Assembly (NCBI RefSeq): GCF_032854445.1
Contig: NW_027018081.1
Coordinates: forward strand, 1 to 64,000
DNA from: Liolophura sinensis
Taxonomy: Eukaryota; Mollusca; Polyplacophora; Chitonida; Chitonidae
DNA: 64,000 bases
Reading direction: 5' to 3'
Part shown: one piece after another, positions 49,001 to 62,200 of the stretch
Position numbering within the stretch: the first letter of the stretch is position 1
Layout of the letters: every line of letters starts with the position of its first letter
The notes under the pieces: generated by a model
Seen by the model: the letters and a program-made list of their open reading frames with translations, nothing else
The model's database searches: none
Told to the model about the DNA's origin: nothing
Program-made: the position numbers and the translations under genes

Positions 49001-49930
49001 TTATGTACAAATGGTCTGGTTTTTCTACACGCAGATAAAGACATTGAGATTGTCTTGGACTTAGAAGTAAGACAATTGCTGGGTGAGTTAAATGGGCTTA
49101 GCCCAAAGATTTCAGGTCATCTGGGCTACCGAAGGGCACATAACTTATAGTCAAAAAGTTGAATATAGTAATGACCAGTCGCGATTGTACAGAGTACAGT
49201 GTAGCCGGTTTCAATTAACAAAAAGACCAGGCAAAAATGCAAATGTGGAAAAACTATTCCAGTGCTGCTGGTAAGAGTCTAATCCGACGTATTTTGTGAC
49301 GAGAAATCGAATGGTGCAAACCGCGTTGCTCTCCGACCAATACTTTTGGCTGTAGTGACAATTGAATGATCATTTAACTCATAATCACGTGCCCGACAAC
49401 GGCTCTTACTCCATGGAAACCAGGGATATTTGCAATTTTTTAACAGCTGCCGATGCCTGGCCCAATTCCCGCATCTTTTGGCACCTTATAAATGTGGGTC
49501 AGTGTTTAGTTGTACTTTTTACAGCAGACTGTATCAAGTACCTTGTGTTTTTTTTTATGTACAAATGGTGTGGTTTTTCTACACGTAGATAAAGACATTG
49601 AGATTGTCTTGGACTTAGAAGTAAGACAATGGCTGGGTTAGTTAAATGGGCTTAGCCCAAAGATTTCAGGTCTTCTGGGCTACCGAAGGGCACATAACTT
49701 ATAGTCAAAAGTTGAATATAGTAATGACCAGTTGCGATTGTACAGAGTACAGTGTAGCCGATTTCAATTAACAAAAATACCAGGCAAAATGCAAAAGTGG
49801 AAAAACTGTTCCAGTGCTGCTGGTAAGAGGCTAATCCGACGTATTTTTGTGACGAGAAATCGAATGGTGCAAACCGCTATGCTATCCGACCAATACTTTT
49901 TGGCTGTAGTGACAATTGAATGATCATTTA
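46082..49930 (+). repeat. Seven-monomer higher-order unit, second family, copy 1 (starts 46082, 46631, 47180, 47728, 48277, 48824, 49377)
   Basis: The types are: TGACTGG with GTGAAGCCG; CACGCAGATA/TCATCTGGG; TTTAATTCATAA with TTCATGTAC; class A with TTTTTCGACAG; CTCTTGCTCC class B; a TGACTGG start joined to CACGCAGATA/TCATCTGGG; and TTTAACTCATAA with GGCTGGGTTAG. The next seven monomers repeat this order at offsets of 3846-3851 bp. It shares the count of seven, but not the monomer order, with the unit at 11521. Confidence 0.93.
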
Positions 49931-52900
49931 TGTCATAATCACGTGCCCAGCAACGGCTCTTACTCCATGGAAACCAGGGAAATTTGCAATTTTTCAACAG
50001 CTGCCGATGACTGGCTCAATTCCGCATCTTTTGGCACCTTACTGAAGTGGGTCAGTGTTCAGTTGTACTTTTTACAGCAGACTGTATCAAGTACCTTGTG
50101 TTTTTCACGTACAAATGGTGTGGTTTTTCTACACGTAGATAAAGACATTGAGATTGTCTTGCACTTAGAAGTAAGGCAATTGCTGGGTGAGTTAAATGGG
50201 CTTAGCCCAAAGATTTCAGGTCTTCTGGGCTACCGAAGGGCACATAACTTATAGTCAAAAGTTGAATATAGTAATGACCAGTCGCGATTGTACAGAGTAC
50301 AGTGAAGCCGATTTCAATTAACAAAAAGACCAGGTAAAAATGCAAAAGTGGAAAAACTGTTCCAGTGCTGCTGGTAAGAGGCTAATCCGACGTATTTTGT
50401 AACGAGAAATCGAATGGTGCAAACCGCGTTGCTCTCCGACCAATACTTTTGGCTGTAGCGACAATTGAATGATCATTGATGTCATAATCACGTGGCCAGC
50501 AACGGCTCTTACTCCATGGAAACCAGGGATATTTGCAATTTTTTAACAGCTGCCGATGCCTGGCCCAATTCCGCATTTTTGGCACTTTATAAATGTGGGT
50601 CAGTGATTAGTTGTACTTTTTACAGCAGACTGTATGAAGTACCTTGTGTTTTTTATGTACAAATGGTCTGGTTTTTCTACACGCAGATAAAGACATTGAG
50701 ATTGTCTTGGACTTAGAAGTAAGACAATTGCTGGGTGAGTTAAATGGGCTTAGCCCAAAGATTTCAGGTCATCTGGGCTACCGAAGGGCACATAACTTAT
50801 AGTCAAAAGTTGAATATAGTAATGACCAGTCGCGATTGTACAGAGTACAGTGTAGCGGTTTCAATTAACAAAAAGACCAGGCAAAAATGCAAATGTGGAA
50901 AAACTGTTCCAGTGCTGCTGGTAAGAGTCTAATCCGACGTATTTTGTGACGAGAAATCGAATGGTGCAAACGCGTTTCTCTCCGACCAATACTTTTGGCT
51001 GTAGTGACAATTGAATGATCATTTAATTCATAATCACGTGCCCGACAACGGCTCTTACTCCATGGAAACCAGGGATATTTGCAATTTTTTAACAGCTGCC
51101 GATGCCTGGCCCAATTCCGCATCTTTTGGCACCTTATAAATGTGGGTCAGTGTTTAGTTGTACTTTTTACAGCAGACTGTATCAAGTACCTTGTGTTTTT
51201 CATGTACAAATGGTCTGGTTTTTCTACACGTAGATAAAGACATTGAGATTGTCTTGGACTTAGAAGTAAGACAATTGCTGGGTGAGTTAAATGGGCTTAG
51301 CCCAAAGATTTCAGGTCTTCTGGGCTACCGAAGGGCACATAACTTATAGTCAAAAGTTGAATATTAGTAATGACCAGTCGCGATGGTACATAGTACAGTG
51401 TAGCCGATTTCAATTAACAAATAGACCAGGCAAAAATGCAAAATTGGAAAAATTGTTCCAGTGCTGCTGGTAAGAGGCTAATCCGACGTATTTTGTGACG
51501 AGAAATCGAATTGGTGCAAACCGCGTTGCTCTCCGACCAATACTTTTGGCTGTAGTGACAATTGAATGATCATTTATGTCATAATCACGTGCCCAGCAAC
51601 GGCTCTTACTCCATGGAAACCAGGGAAATTTGCAATTTTTCGACAGCTGCCGATGCCTGGCTCAATTCCGCATCTTTTGGCACCTTACTGAAGTGGGTCA
51701 GTGTTCAGTTGTACTTTTTACAGCAGACTGTATCAAGTACCTTGTGTTTTTCACGTACAAATGGTCTGGTTTTTCTACACGTAGTTAAAGACATTGAGAT
51801 TGTCTTGCACTTAGAAGTAAGACAATTGCTGGGTGAGTTAAATGGGCTTGGCCCAAAGATTTCAGGTCTTCTGGGCTACCGAAGGGCACATAACTTATAG
51901 TCAAAAGTTGAATATAGTAATGACCAGTCGCGATTGTACAGAGTACAGTGTAGCCGATTTCAATTAACAAAAAGACCAGGTAAAAATGCAAAAGTGGAAA
52001 AACTGTTCCAGTGCTGCTGGTAAGAGGCTAATCCGACGTATTTTGTGACGAGAAATCGAATGGTGCAAACCGCGTTGCTCTCCGACCTATACTTTTGGCT
52101 GTAGCGACAATTCAATGATCATTGATGTCATAATCACGTGCCCAGCAACGGCTCTTGCTCCATGGAAACCAGGGATATTTGCAATTTTTTAACAGCTGCC
52201 GATGCCTGGCCCAATTCCGCATCTTTTGGCACCTTATAAATGTGGGTCAGTGTTTAGTTGTACTTTTTACAGCAGACTGTATCAAGTACCTTGTGTTTTT
52301 TATGTACAAATGGTGTGGTTTTTCTACACGTAGATAAAGACATTGAGATTGTCTTGGACTTAGAAGTAAGACAATTGCTGGGTGAGTTAAATGGGCTTGG
52401 CCCAAAGATTTCAGGTCTTCTGGGCTACCGAAGGGCACATAACTTATAGTCAAAAGTTGAATATAGTAATGACCAGTCGCGATTGTACAGAGTACAGTGT
52501 AGCCGATTTCAATTAACAAAAAGACCAGGCAAAAATGCAAAAGTGGGAAAACTGTTCCAGTGCTGCTGGTAAGAGGCTAATCCGACGTATTTTGTGACGA
52601 GAAATCGATTGGTGCAAACCGCGTTGCTCTCCGACCAATACTTTTGCCTGTAGTGACAATTGAATGATCATTTATGTCATAATCACGTGCCCAGCAACGG
52701 CTCTTACTCCATGGAAACCAGGGAAATTTGCAATTTTTCAACAGCTGCCGATGACTGGCTCAATTCCGCATCTTTTGGCACCTTACTGAAGTGGGTCAGT
52801 GTTCAGTTGTACTTTTTACAGCAGACTGTATCAAGTACCTTGTGTTTTTTTATGTACAAATGGTCTGGTTTTTCTACACGCAGATAAAGACATTGAGATT

Positions 52901-53776
52901 GTCTTGGACTTAGAAGTAAGACAATTGCTGGGTGAGTTAAATGGGCTTAGCCCAAAGATTTCAGGTCATCTGGGCTACCGAAGGGCACATAACTTATAGT
53001 CAAAAGTTGAATATAGTAATGACCAGTCGCGATTGTACAGAGTACAGTGTAGCCGGTTTCAATTAACAAAAAGACCAGGCAAAAATGCAAATGTGGAAAA
53101 ACTATTCCAGTGCTGCTGGTAAGAGTCTAATCCGACGTATTTTGTGACGAGAAATCGAATGGTGCAAACCGCGTTTCTCTCCGACCAATACTTTTGGCTG
53201 TAGTGACAATTGAATGATCATTTAACTCATAATCACGTGCCAGACAACGGCTCTTACTCCATGGAAACCAGGGATATTTGCAATTTTTTAACAGCTGCCG
53301 ATGCCTGGCCCAATTCCGCATCTTTTGGCACCTTATAAATGTGGGTCAGTGTTTAGTTGTACTTTTTACAGCAGACTGTATCAAGTACCTTGTGTTTTTT
53401 TTATGTACAAATGGTCTGGTTTTTCTACACGTAGATAAAGACATTGAGATTGTCTTGGACTTAGAAGTAAGACAATGGCTGGGTTAGTTAAATGGGCTTA
53501 GCCCAAAGATTTCAGGTCTTCTGGGCTACCGAAGGGCACATAACTTATAGTCAAAAGTTGAATATAGTAATGACCAGTTGCGATTGTACAGAGTACAGTG
53601 TAGCCGATTTCAATTAACAAAAATACCAGGCAAAAATGCAAAAGTGGAAAAAACTGTTCCAGTGCTGCTGGTAAGAGGCTAATCCGACGTATTTTGTGAC
53701 GAGAAATCGAATGGTGCAAACCGCTATGCTATCCGACCAATACTTTTGGCTGTAGTGGCAATTGAATGATCATTTA
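49931..53776 (+). repeat. Seven-monomer higher-order unit, second family, copy 2 (starts 49931, 50480, 51026, 51577, 52126, 52675, 53225)
   Basis: Type for type it matches 46082-49930, including rare private marks (GTGAAGCCG, TTTTTCGACAG, the hybrid sixth monomer, GGCTGGGTTAG, CGCTATGCTATCC). Differences are few, and many are single-base indels in homopolymers, so the duplication looks recent. Confidence 0.93.
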
Positions 53777-55424
53777 TGTCATAATCACGTGCCCAGCAAC
53801 GCTCTTACTCCATGGAAACCAGGGAAATTTGCAATTTTTCAACAGCTGCCGATGCCTGGCTCAATTCCGCATCTTTTGGCACCTTACTGAAGTGGGTCAG
53901 TGTTCAGTTGTACTTTTTACAGCAGACTGTATCAAGTACCTTGGTGTTTTTCACGTACAAATGGTCTGGTTTTTCTACACGTAGATAAAGACATTGAGAT
54001 TGTCTTGCACTTAGAAGTAAGGCAATTGCTGGGTGAGTTAAATGGGCTTAGCCCAAAGATTTCAGGTCTTCTGGGCTACCGAAGGGCACATAACTTATAG
54101 TCAAAAGTTGAATATAGTAATGACCAGTCGCGATTGTACAGAGTACAGTGTAGCCGATTTCAATTAACAAAAAGACCAGGCAAAAATGCAAAAGTGGAAA
54201 AACTGTTCCAGTGCTACTAGTAAGAGGCTAATCCGACGTATTTTGTGACGAGAAATCGAATGGTGCAAACCGCGTTGCTCTCCGACCAATACTTTTGGCT
54301 GTAGCGACAATTCAATGATCATTGATGTCATAATCACGTGCCCAGCAACGGCTCTTCCTCCATGGAAACCAGTATATTTGCAATTTTTTAACAGCTGCCG
54401 ATGCCTGGCCCCATTCCGCATCTTTTAGCACCTTATAAATGTGGGTCAGTGTTTAGTTGTACTTTTTACAGCAGACTGTATCAAGTACCTTGTCTTTTTT
54501 ATGTACAAATGGTGTGGTTTTTCTACCCGTAGATAAAAACATTGAGATTGTCTTGCGCTTAGAAGTAAGACAATTGCTGGGTGAGTTAAATGGGCTTGGC
54601 CCAAAGATTTCAGGTCTTCTGGGCTACCGAAGGGCACATAACTTATAGTCAAAAGTTGAATATAGTAATGACCAGTCGCGATTGTACAGAGTACAGTGTA
54701 GCCCCGATTTCAATTAACAAAAAGACCAGGCAAAAATGCAAAAGTGGAAAAACTGTTCCAGTGCTGCTGGTAAGAGGCTAATCCGACGTGTTTTGTGACG
54801 AGAAATCGAATGGTGCAAACCGCGTTGCTCTCCGACCAGTACTTTTGCCTGTAGTGACAATTGAATGATCATTTATGTCATAATCACGTGCCCAGCAACG
54901 GCTCTTACTCCATGGAAACCAGGGAAATTTGAAATTTTTCAACAGCTGCCGATGACTGGCTCAATTCCGCATCTTTTGGCACCTTACTGAAGTGGGTCAG
55001 TGTTAAGTTGTACTTTTTACAGCAGACTGTATCAAGTACCTTGTGTTTTTCACGTACAAATGGTCTGGTTTTTCTACACGTAGTTAAAGACATTGAGATT
55101 GTCTTGCACTTAGAAGTAAGGCAATTGCTGGGTGAGTTAAATGAGCTTAGCCCAAAGATTTCAGGTCTTCTGGGCTACCGAAGGGCACATAACTTATAGT
55201 CAAAAGTTGAATATAGTAATGACCAGTCGCGATTGTACAGAGTACAGTGTAGCCGATTTCAATTAACAAAAAGACCAGGCAAAAATGCAAAAGTGGAAAA
55301 ACTGTTCCAGTGCTGCTGGTAAGAGTCTAATCCGACGTATTTTGTGACGAGAAATCGAATGGTGCAAACCGCGTTGCTCTCCGACCGATACTTTTGGCTG
55401 TAGTGACAATTGAATGATCATTTA
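53777..55424 (+). repeat. Monomers 99-101 (starts 53777, 54326, 54876)
   Basis: Class A, class B, class A. Copy 54326 has private changes (CTCTTCCTCC, GCCCCATTCC, CTTTTAGCACC, CTACCCGTAG, CTTGCGCTTAG). Copy 54876 has TTTGAAATTTTTC and GTGTTAAG. No longer unit is evident in these three. Confidence 0.85.
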
Positions 55425-58400
55425 TGTCATAATCACGTGCTCAGCAACGGCTCTTACTCCATGGAAACCAGGGAAATTTGCAATTTTTCAACAGCTGCCG
55501 ATGCCTGGCTCAATTCCGCATCTTTTGGCACCTTACTGAAGTGGGTCAGTGTTCAGTTGTACTTTTTACAGCAGACTGTATCAAGTACCTTGTGTTTTTC
55601 ACGTACAAATGGTCTGGTTTTTCTACACGTAGTTAAAGACATTGAGATTGTCTTGCACTTAGAAGTAAGGCAATTGCTGGGTGAGTTAAATGGGCTTAGC
55701 CCAAAGATTTGACGTCTTCTGGGCTACCGAAGGGCACATAACTTATAGTCAAAAGTTGAATATAGTAATGACCAGTCGCGATTGTACAGAGTACAGTGTA
55801 GCCGATTTCAATTAACAAAAAGACCAGGCAAAAATGCAAAAGTGGAAAAACTGTTCCAGTGCTGCTGGTAAGAGGCTAATCCGACGTATTTTGTGACGAG
55901 AAATCGAATGGTGCAAACCGCGTTGCTCTCCGACCAATACTTTTAGCTGTAGCGCCACTTCAATGATCATTGATGTCATAATCACGTGCCCAGCAACTGC
56001 TCTTGCTCCATGGAAACCAGGGATATTTGCAATTTTTTAACAGCTGCCGATGCCTGGCCCAATTCCGCATCTTTTGGCACCTTATAAATGTGGGTCAGTG
56101 TTTAGTTGTACTTTTTACAGCAGACTGTATCAAGTACCTTGTCTTTTTTATGTACAAATGGTGTGGTTTTTCTACACGTAGATAAAGACATTGAGATTGT
56201 CTTGGACTTAGAAGTAAGACAATTGCTGGGTGAGTTAAATGGGCTTGGCCCAAAGATTTCAGGTCTTCTGGGCTACCGAAGGGCACATAACTTATAGTCA
56301 AAAGTTGAATATAGTAATGACCAGTCGCGATTGTACAGAGTACAGTGTAGCCGATTTCAATTAACAAAAAGACCAGGCAAAAATGCAAAAGTGGAAAAAC
56401 TGTTCCAGTGCTGCTGGTAAGAGGCTAATCCGACGTATTTTGTGACGAGAAATCGAATGGTGCAAACCGCGTTGCTCTCCGACCTATACTTTTGGCTGTA
56501 GCGACAATTCAATGATCATTTATGTCATAATCACGTGCCCAGTAACGGCTCTTGCTCCATGGAAACCAGGTATATTTGCAATTTTTTAACAGCTGCCGAT
56601 GCCTGGCTCAATTCCGCATCTTTTGGCACCTTATAAATGTGGGTCAGTGTTTAGTTGTACTTTTTACAGCAGACTGTATCAAGTACCTTGTGTTTTTTAT
56701 GTACAAATGCTGTGGTTTTTCTACACGTAGATAAAGACATTGAGGTTGTCTTGGACTTAGAAGTAAGACAATTGCTGGGTGAGTTAAATGGGCTTGGCCC
56801 AAAGATTTCAGGTCTTCTGGGCTACCGAAGGGCACATAACTTATAGTCAAAAGTTGAATATAGTAATGACCAGTCGCGATTGTACAGAGTACAGTGTAGC
56901 CGATTTCAATTAACAAAAAGACCAGGCAAAAATGCAAAAGTGGAAAAACTGTTCCAGTGCTGCTGGTAAGAGGCTAATCCGACGTATTTTGTGACGAGAA
57001 ATCGAACGGTGCAAACCGCGTTGCTCTCCGACCAATACTTTTGGATGTAGTGGCAATTGAATGATCATTTATGTCATAATCACGTGCCCAGCAACGGCTC
57101 TTACTCCATGGAAACCAGGGAAATTTGCAATTTTTCAACAGCTGCCGATGCCTGGCTCAATTCCGCATCTTTTGGCACCTTACTGAAGTGGGTCAGTGTT
57201 CAGTTGTACTTTTTACAGCAGACTGTATCAAGTACCTTGTGTTTTTCACGTACAAATGGTGTGGTTTTTCTACACGTAGATAAAGACATTGAGATTGTCT
57301 TGCACTTAGAAGTAAGGCAATTGCTGGGTGAGTTAAATGGGCTTAGCCCAAAGATTTGACGTCTTCTGGGCTACCGAAGGGCACATAACTTATACTCAAA
57401 AGTTGAATATACTAATGACAAGTCACGATTGTACAGAGTACAGTGTAGCCGATTTCAATTAACAAAAAGACCAGGCAAAAATGCAAAAGTGGAAAAACTG
57501 TTCCAGTGCTGCTGGTAAGAGGCTAATCCGACATATTTTGTGACGAGAAATCGAATGGTGCAAACCGCGTTGCTCTCCGACCTATACTTTTGGCTGTAGC
57601 GACAATTCAATGATCATTGATGTCATAATCACGTGCCCAGCAACGGCTCTTGCTCCATGGAAACCAGGGATATTTGCAATTTTTTAACAGCTGCCGATGC
57701 CTGGCCCAATTCCGCATCTTTTGGCACCTTATAAATGTGGGTCAGTGTTTAGTTGTACTTTTTACAGCAGACTGTATCAAGTACCTTGTGTTTTTTATGT
57801 ACAAATGGTGTGGTTTTTCTACACGTAGATAAAGACATTGAGATTGTCTTGGACTTAGAAGTAAGACAATTGCTGGGTGAGTTAAATGGGCTTGGCCCAA
57901 AGATTTCAGGTCTTCTGGGCTACCGAAGGGCACATAACTTATAGTCAAAAGTTGAATATAGTAATGACCAGTCGCGATTGTACAGAGTACAGTGTAGCCG
58001 ATTTCAATTAACAAAAAGACCAGGCAAAAATGCAAAAGTGGGAAAACTGTTCCAGTGCTGCTGGTAAGAGGCTAATCCGACGTATTTTGTGACGAGAAAT
58101 CGATTGGTGCAAACCGCGTTGCTCTCCGACCAATACTTTTGCCTGTAGTGACAATTGAATGATCATTTATGTCATAATCACGTACCCAGCAACGGCTCTT
58201 ACTCCATGGAAACCAGGGAAATTTGCAATTTTTCAACAGCTGCCGATGACTGGCTCAATTCCGCATCTTTTGGCACCTTACTGAAGTGGGTCAGTGTTCA
58301 GTTGTACTTTTTACAGCAGACTGTATCAAGTACCTTGTGTTTTTCACGTACAAATGGTCTGGTTTTTCTACACGTAGATAAAGACATTGAGATTGTCTTG

Positions 58401-59267
58401 CACTTAGAAGTAAGGCAATTGCTGGGTGAGTTAAATGGGCTTAGCCCAAAGATTTCAGGTCTTCTGGGCTACCGAAGGGCACATAACTTATAGTCAAAAG
58501 TTGAATATAGTAATGACCAGTCGCGATTGTACAGAGTACAGTGTAGCCGATTTCAATTAACAAAAAGACCAGGCAAAAATGCAAAAGTGGAAAAACTGTT
58601 CCAGTGCTGCTGGTAAGAGGCTAATCCGACGTATTTTGTGACGAGAAATCGAATGGTGCAAACCGCGTTGCTCTCCGACCTATACGTTTGGCTGTAGCGA
58701 CAATTCAATGATCATTGATGTCATAATCACGTGCCCAGCAACGGCTCTTGCTCCATGGAAACAAGGTATATTTGCAATTTTTTAACAGCTGTCGATGCCT
58801 GGCCCAATTCCGCATCTTTTGGCACTTTATAAATGTGGGTCAGTGTTTAGTTGTACTTTTTACAGCAGACTGTATCAAGTACCTTGTGTTTTTCACTTAC
58901 AAATGGTGTGGTTTTTCTACACGTAGATAAAGACATTGAGATTGTCTTGGACTTAGAAGTAAGACAATTGCTGGGTGAGTTAAATGGGCTTAGCCCAAAG
59001 ATTTCAGGTCTTCTGGGCTACCGAAGGGCACATAACTTATAGTCAAAAGTTGAATATAGTAATGACCAGTCGCGATTGTACAGAGTACAGTGTAGCCGAT
59101 TTCAATTAACAAAAAGACCAGGCAAAAATGCAAAAGTGGAAAAACTGTTCCAGTGCTGCTGGTAAGAGGCTAATCCGACGTATTTTGTGACGAGAAATCG
59201 AATGGTGCAAACCGCGTTGCTCTCCGACTAATACTTTTGCCTGTAGTGACAATTGAATGATCATTTA
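55425..59267 (+). repeat. Monomers 102-108, repeat of the 40.6-44 kb block (starts 55425, 55974, 56523, 57072, 57621, 58170, 58719)
   Basis: The first six match 40590-43883 in order, 14.835 kb away (27 monomers), with the same rare marks (GCGCCACTTC, AACTGCTCTTGC, CAGTAACGG). The seventh instead matches 38392 (GAAACAAGGTATATTTG, ACCTATACG, CACTTACAAA), which follows the same TGACTGG type there. The two source blocks meet at about 58.2-58.7 kb. Confidence 0.9.
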
Positions 59268-62200
59268 TGTCATAATCACGTGCCCAGCAACGGCTCTTAC
59301 TCCATGGAAACCAGGGATATTTGCAATTTTTCAACAGCTGCCGATGCCTGGCTCAATTCCGCATCTTTTGGCACCTTACTTAAGTGGGTCAGTGTTCAGT
59401 TGTACTTTTTACAGCAGACTGTATCGAGTACCTTGTGTTTTTCACGTACAAATGGTGTGGTTTTTCTACACGTAGATAAAGACATTGACATTGTCTTGCA
59501 CTTAGAAGTGAGGCAATTGCTGGGTGAGTTAAATGGGCTTAGCCCAAAGATTTCAGGTCTTCTGGGCTACCGAAGGGCACATAACTTATAGTCAAAAGTT
59601 GAATATAGTAATGACCAGTCGCGATTGTACACAGTACAGTTTAGCCGATTTCAATTAACAAAAAGACCAGGCAAAAATGCAAAAATGGAAAAACTGTTCC
59701 AGTGCTGCTGGTAAGAGGCTAATCCGACGTATTTTGTGACGAGAAATCAAATGGTGCAAACCGCGTTGCTCTCCGACCAATACTTTTGGCTGTAGCGACA
59801 ATTCAATGATCATTTATGTCATAATCACGTGCCCAGCAACGGCTCTTACTCCATGGAAACCATCGATTTTTGCAATTTTTTAACAGCTGCCGATGCCTGG
59901 CCCAATTCCGCATCTTTTGGCACTATATAAATGTGGGTCAGTGTTTAGTTGTACTTTTTACAGCAGACTGTATCAAGTACCTTGTGTTTTTTATGTACAA
60001 ATGGTCTGGTTTTTCTACACGTAGATAAAGACATTGAGATTGTCTTGGACTTAGAAGTAAGACAATTGCTGGGTGAGTTAAATGGGCTTGGCCCAAGGAT
60101 TTCAGGTCTTCTGGGCTACCGAAGGGCACATAACTTATAGTCAAAAGTTGAATATAGTAATGACCAGTCGCGATTGTACAGAGTACAGTGTAGCCGATTT
60201 CAATTAACAAAAAGACCAGGTAAAAATGCAAAAGTGCAAAAAACTGTTCAAGTGCTGCTGGTAAGAGGCTAATCCGACGTATTTTGTGACGAGAAATCGA
60301 ATTGTGCAAACCGCATTGCTCTCCGACCAATACTTTTGGCTGTAGTGACAATTGAATGATCATTTATGCCATAACCACGTGCACAGCAACGGCTCTTACT
60401 CCATGGAAACCAGGGAAATTTGCAATTTTTCAACAGCTGCCGATGCCTGGCTCAATTCCGCATCTTTTGGCACCTTACTGAAGTGGGTCAGTGTTCAGTT
60501 GTACTTTTTACAGCAGACTGTATCAAGTACCTTGTGTTTTTCACGTACAAATGGTCTGGTTTTTCTACACGTAGATAAAGACATTGAGATTGTCTTGCAC
60601 TTAGAAGTAAGGCAATTGCTGGGGGAGTTAAATGGGCTTAGCCCAAAGATTTCAGGTCTTCTGGGCTACCGAAGGGCACATAACTTATAGTCAAAAGTTG
60701 AATATAGTAATGACCAGTCGCGATTGTACAGAGTACAGTGTAGCCGATTTTAATTAACAAAAAGACCAGGCAAAAATGCAAAATTGGAAAAACTGTTCCA
60801 GTGCTGCTGGTAAGAGGCTAATCCGACGTATTTTGTGACGAGAAATCGAATGGTGCAAACCGCGTTGCTCTCCGACCAATACTTTTGGCTCTAGTGACAA
60901 TTGAATGATCATTTATGTCATAATCACGTGCCCAGCAACGGCTCTTACTCCATGGAAACCAGGGAAATTTGCAATTTTTCCACAGCTGCCGATGCCTGGC
61001 TCAATTCCGCATCTTTTGGCACCTTACTGAAGTGGGTCAGTGTTCAGTTGTACTTTTTACAGCAGACTGTATCAAGTACCTTGTGTTTTTCACGTACAAA
61101 TGGTGTGGTTTTTCTACACGTAGATAAAGACATTGAGATTGTCTTGGACTTAGAAGTAAGACAATGGCTGGGTGAGTTAAATGGGCTTAGCCCAAAGATT
61201 TCAGGTCTTCTGGGCTACCGAAGGGCACATAACTTATAGTCAAAAGTTGAATATAGTAATGACCAGTCGCGATTGTACAGAGTACAGTGTAGCCGATTTC
61301 AATTAACAAAAAAACCAGGTAAAAATGCAAAAGTGGAAAAACTGTTCCAGTGCTGCTGGTAAGAGTCCAATCCGACGTATTTTGTAACGAGAAATCGAAT
61401 GGTGCAAACCGCGTTGCTCTCCGACCAATACTTTTGGCTGTAGTTACAATTGAATGATCATTTATGTCATAATCACGTGCCCAGCAACGGCTCTTACTCC
61501 ATGGAAACCAGGGAAATTTGCAATTTTTCAACAGCTGCCGATGCCTGGCTCAATTCCGCATCTTTTGGCACCTTACTGAAGTGGGTCAGTGTTCAGTTGT
61601 ACTTTTTACAGCAGACTGTATCAAGTACCTTGTGTTTTTCATGTACAAATGGTCTGGTTTTTCTACACGTAGATAAAGACATTGAGATTGTCTTGCACTT
61701 AGAAGTAAGGCAATTGCTGGGTGAGTTAAATGGGCTTAGCCCAAAGATTTCAAGTCTTCTGGGCTACCGAAGGGCACATAACTTATAGTCAAAAGTTGAA
61801 TATAGTAATGACCAGTCGCGATTGTACAGAGTACAGTGTAGCCGATTTCAATTAACAAAAAGACCAGGCAAAAATGCAAAAGTGGAAAAACTGTTCCAGT
61901 GCTGCTGGTAAGAGGCTAATCCGACGTATTTTGTGACGAGAAATCAAATGGTGCAAACCGCGTTGCTCTCCGACCAATACTTTTGGCTGTAGTGACAATT
62001 TAATAATTATTTATGTCATAATCACGTGCCCAGCAACGGCTCTTACTCCATGGAAACCAGGGAAATTTGCAATTTTTCGACAGCTGCCGATGCCTGGCTC
62101 AATTCCGAATCTTTTGGCACCTTACTGAAGTGGGTCAGTGTTCAGTTGTACTTTTTACAGCAGACTGTATCAAGTACCTTGTGTTTTTCACGTACAAATG

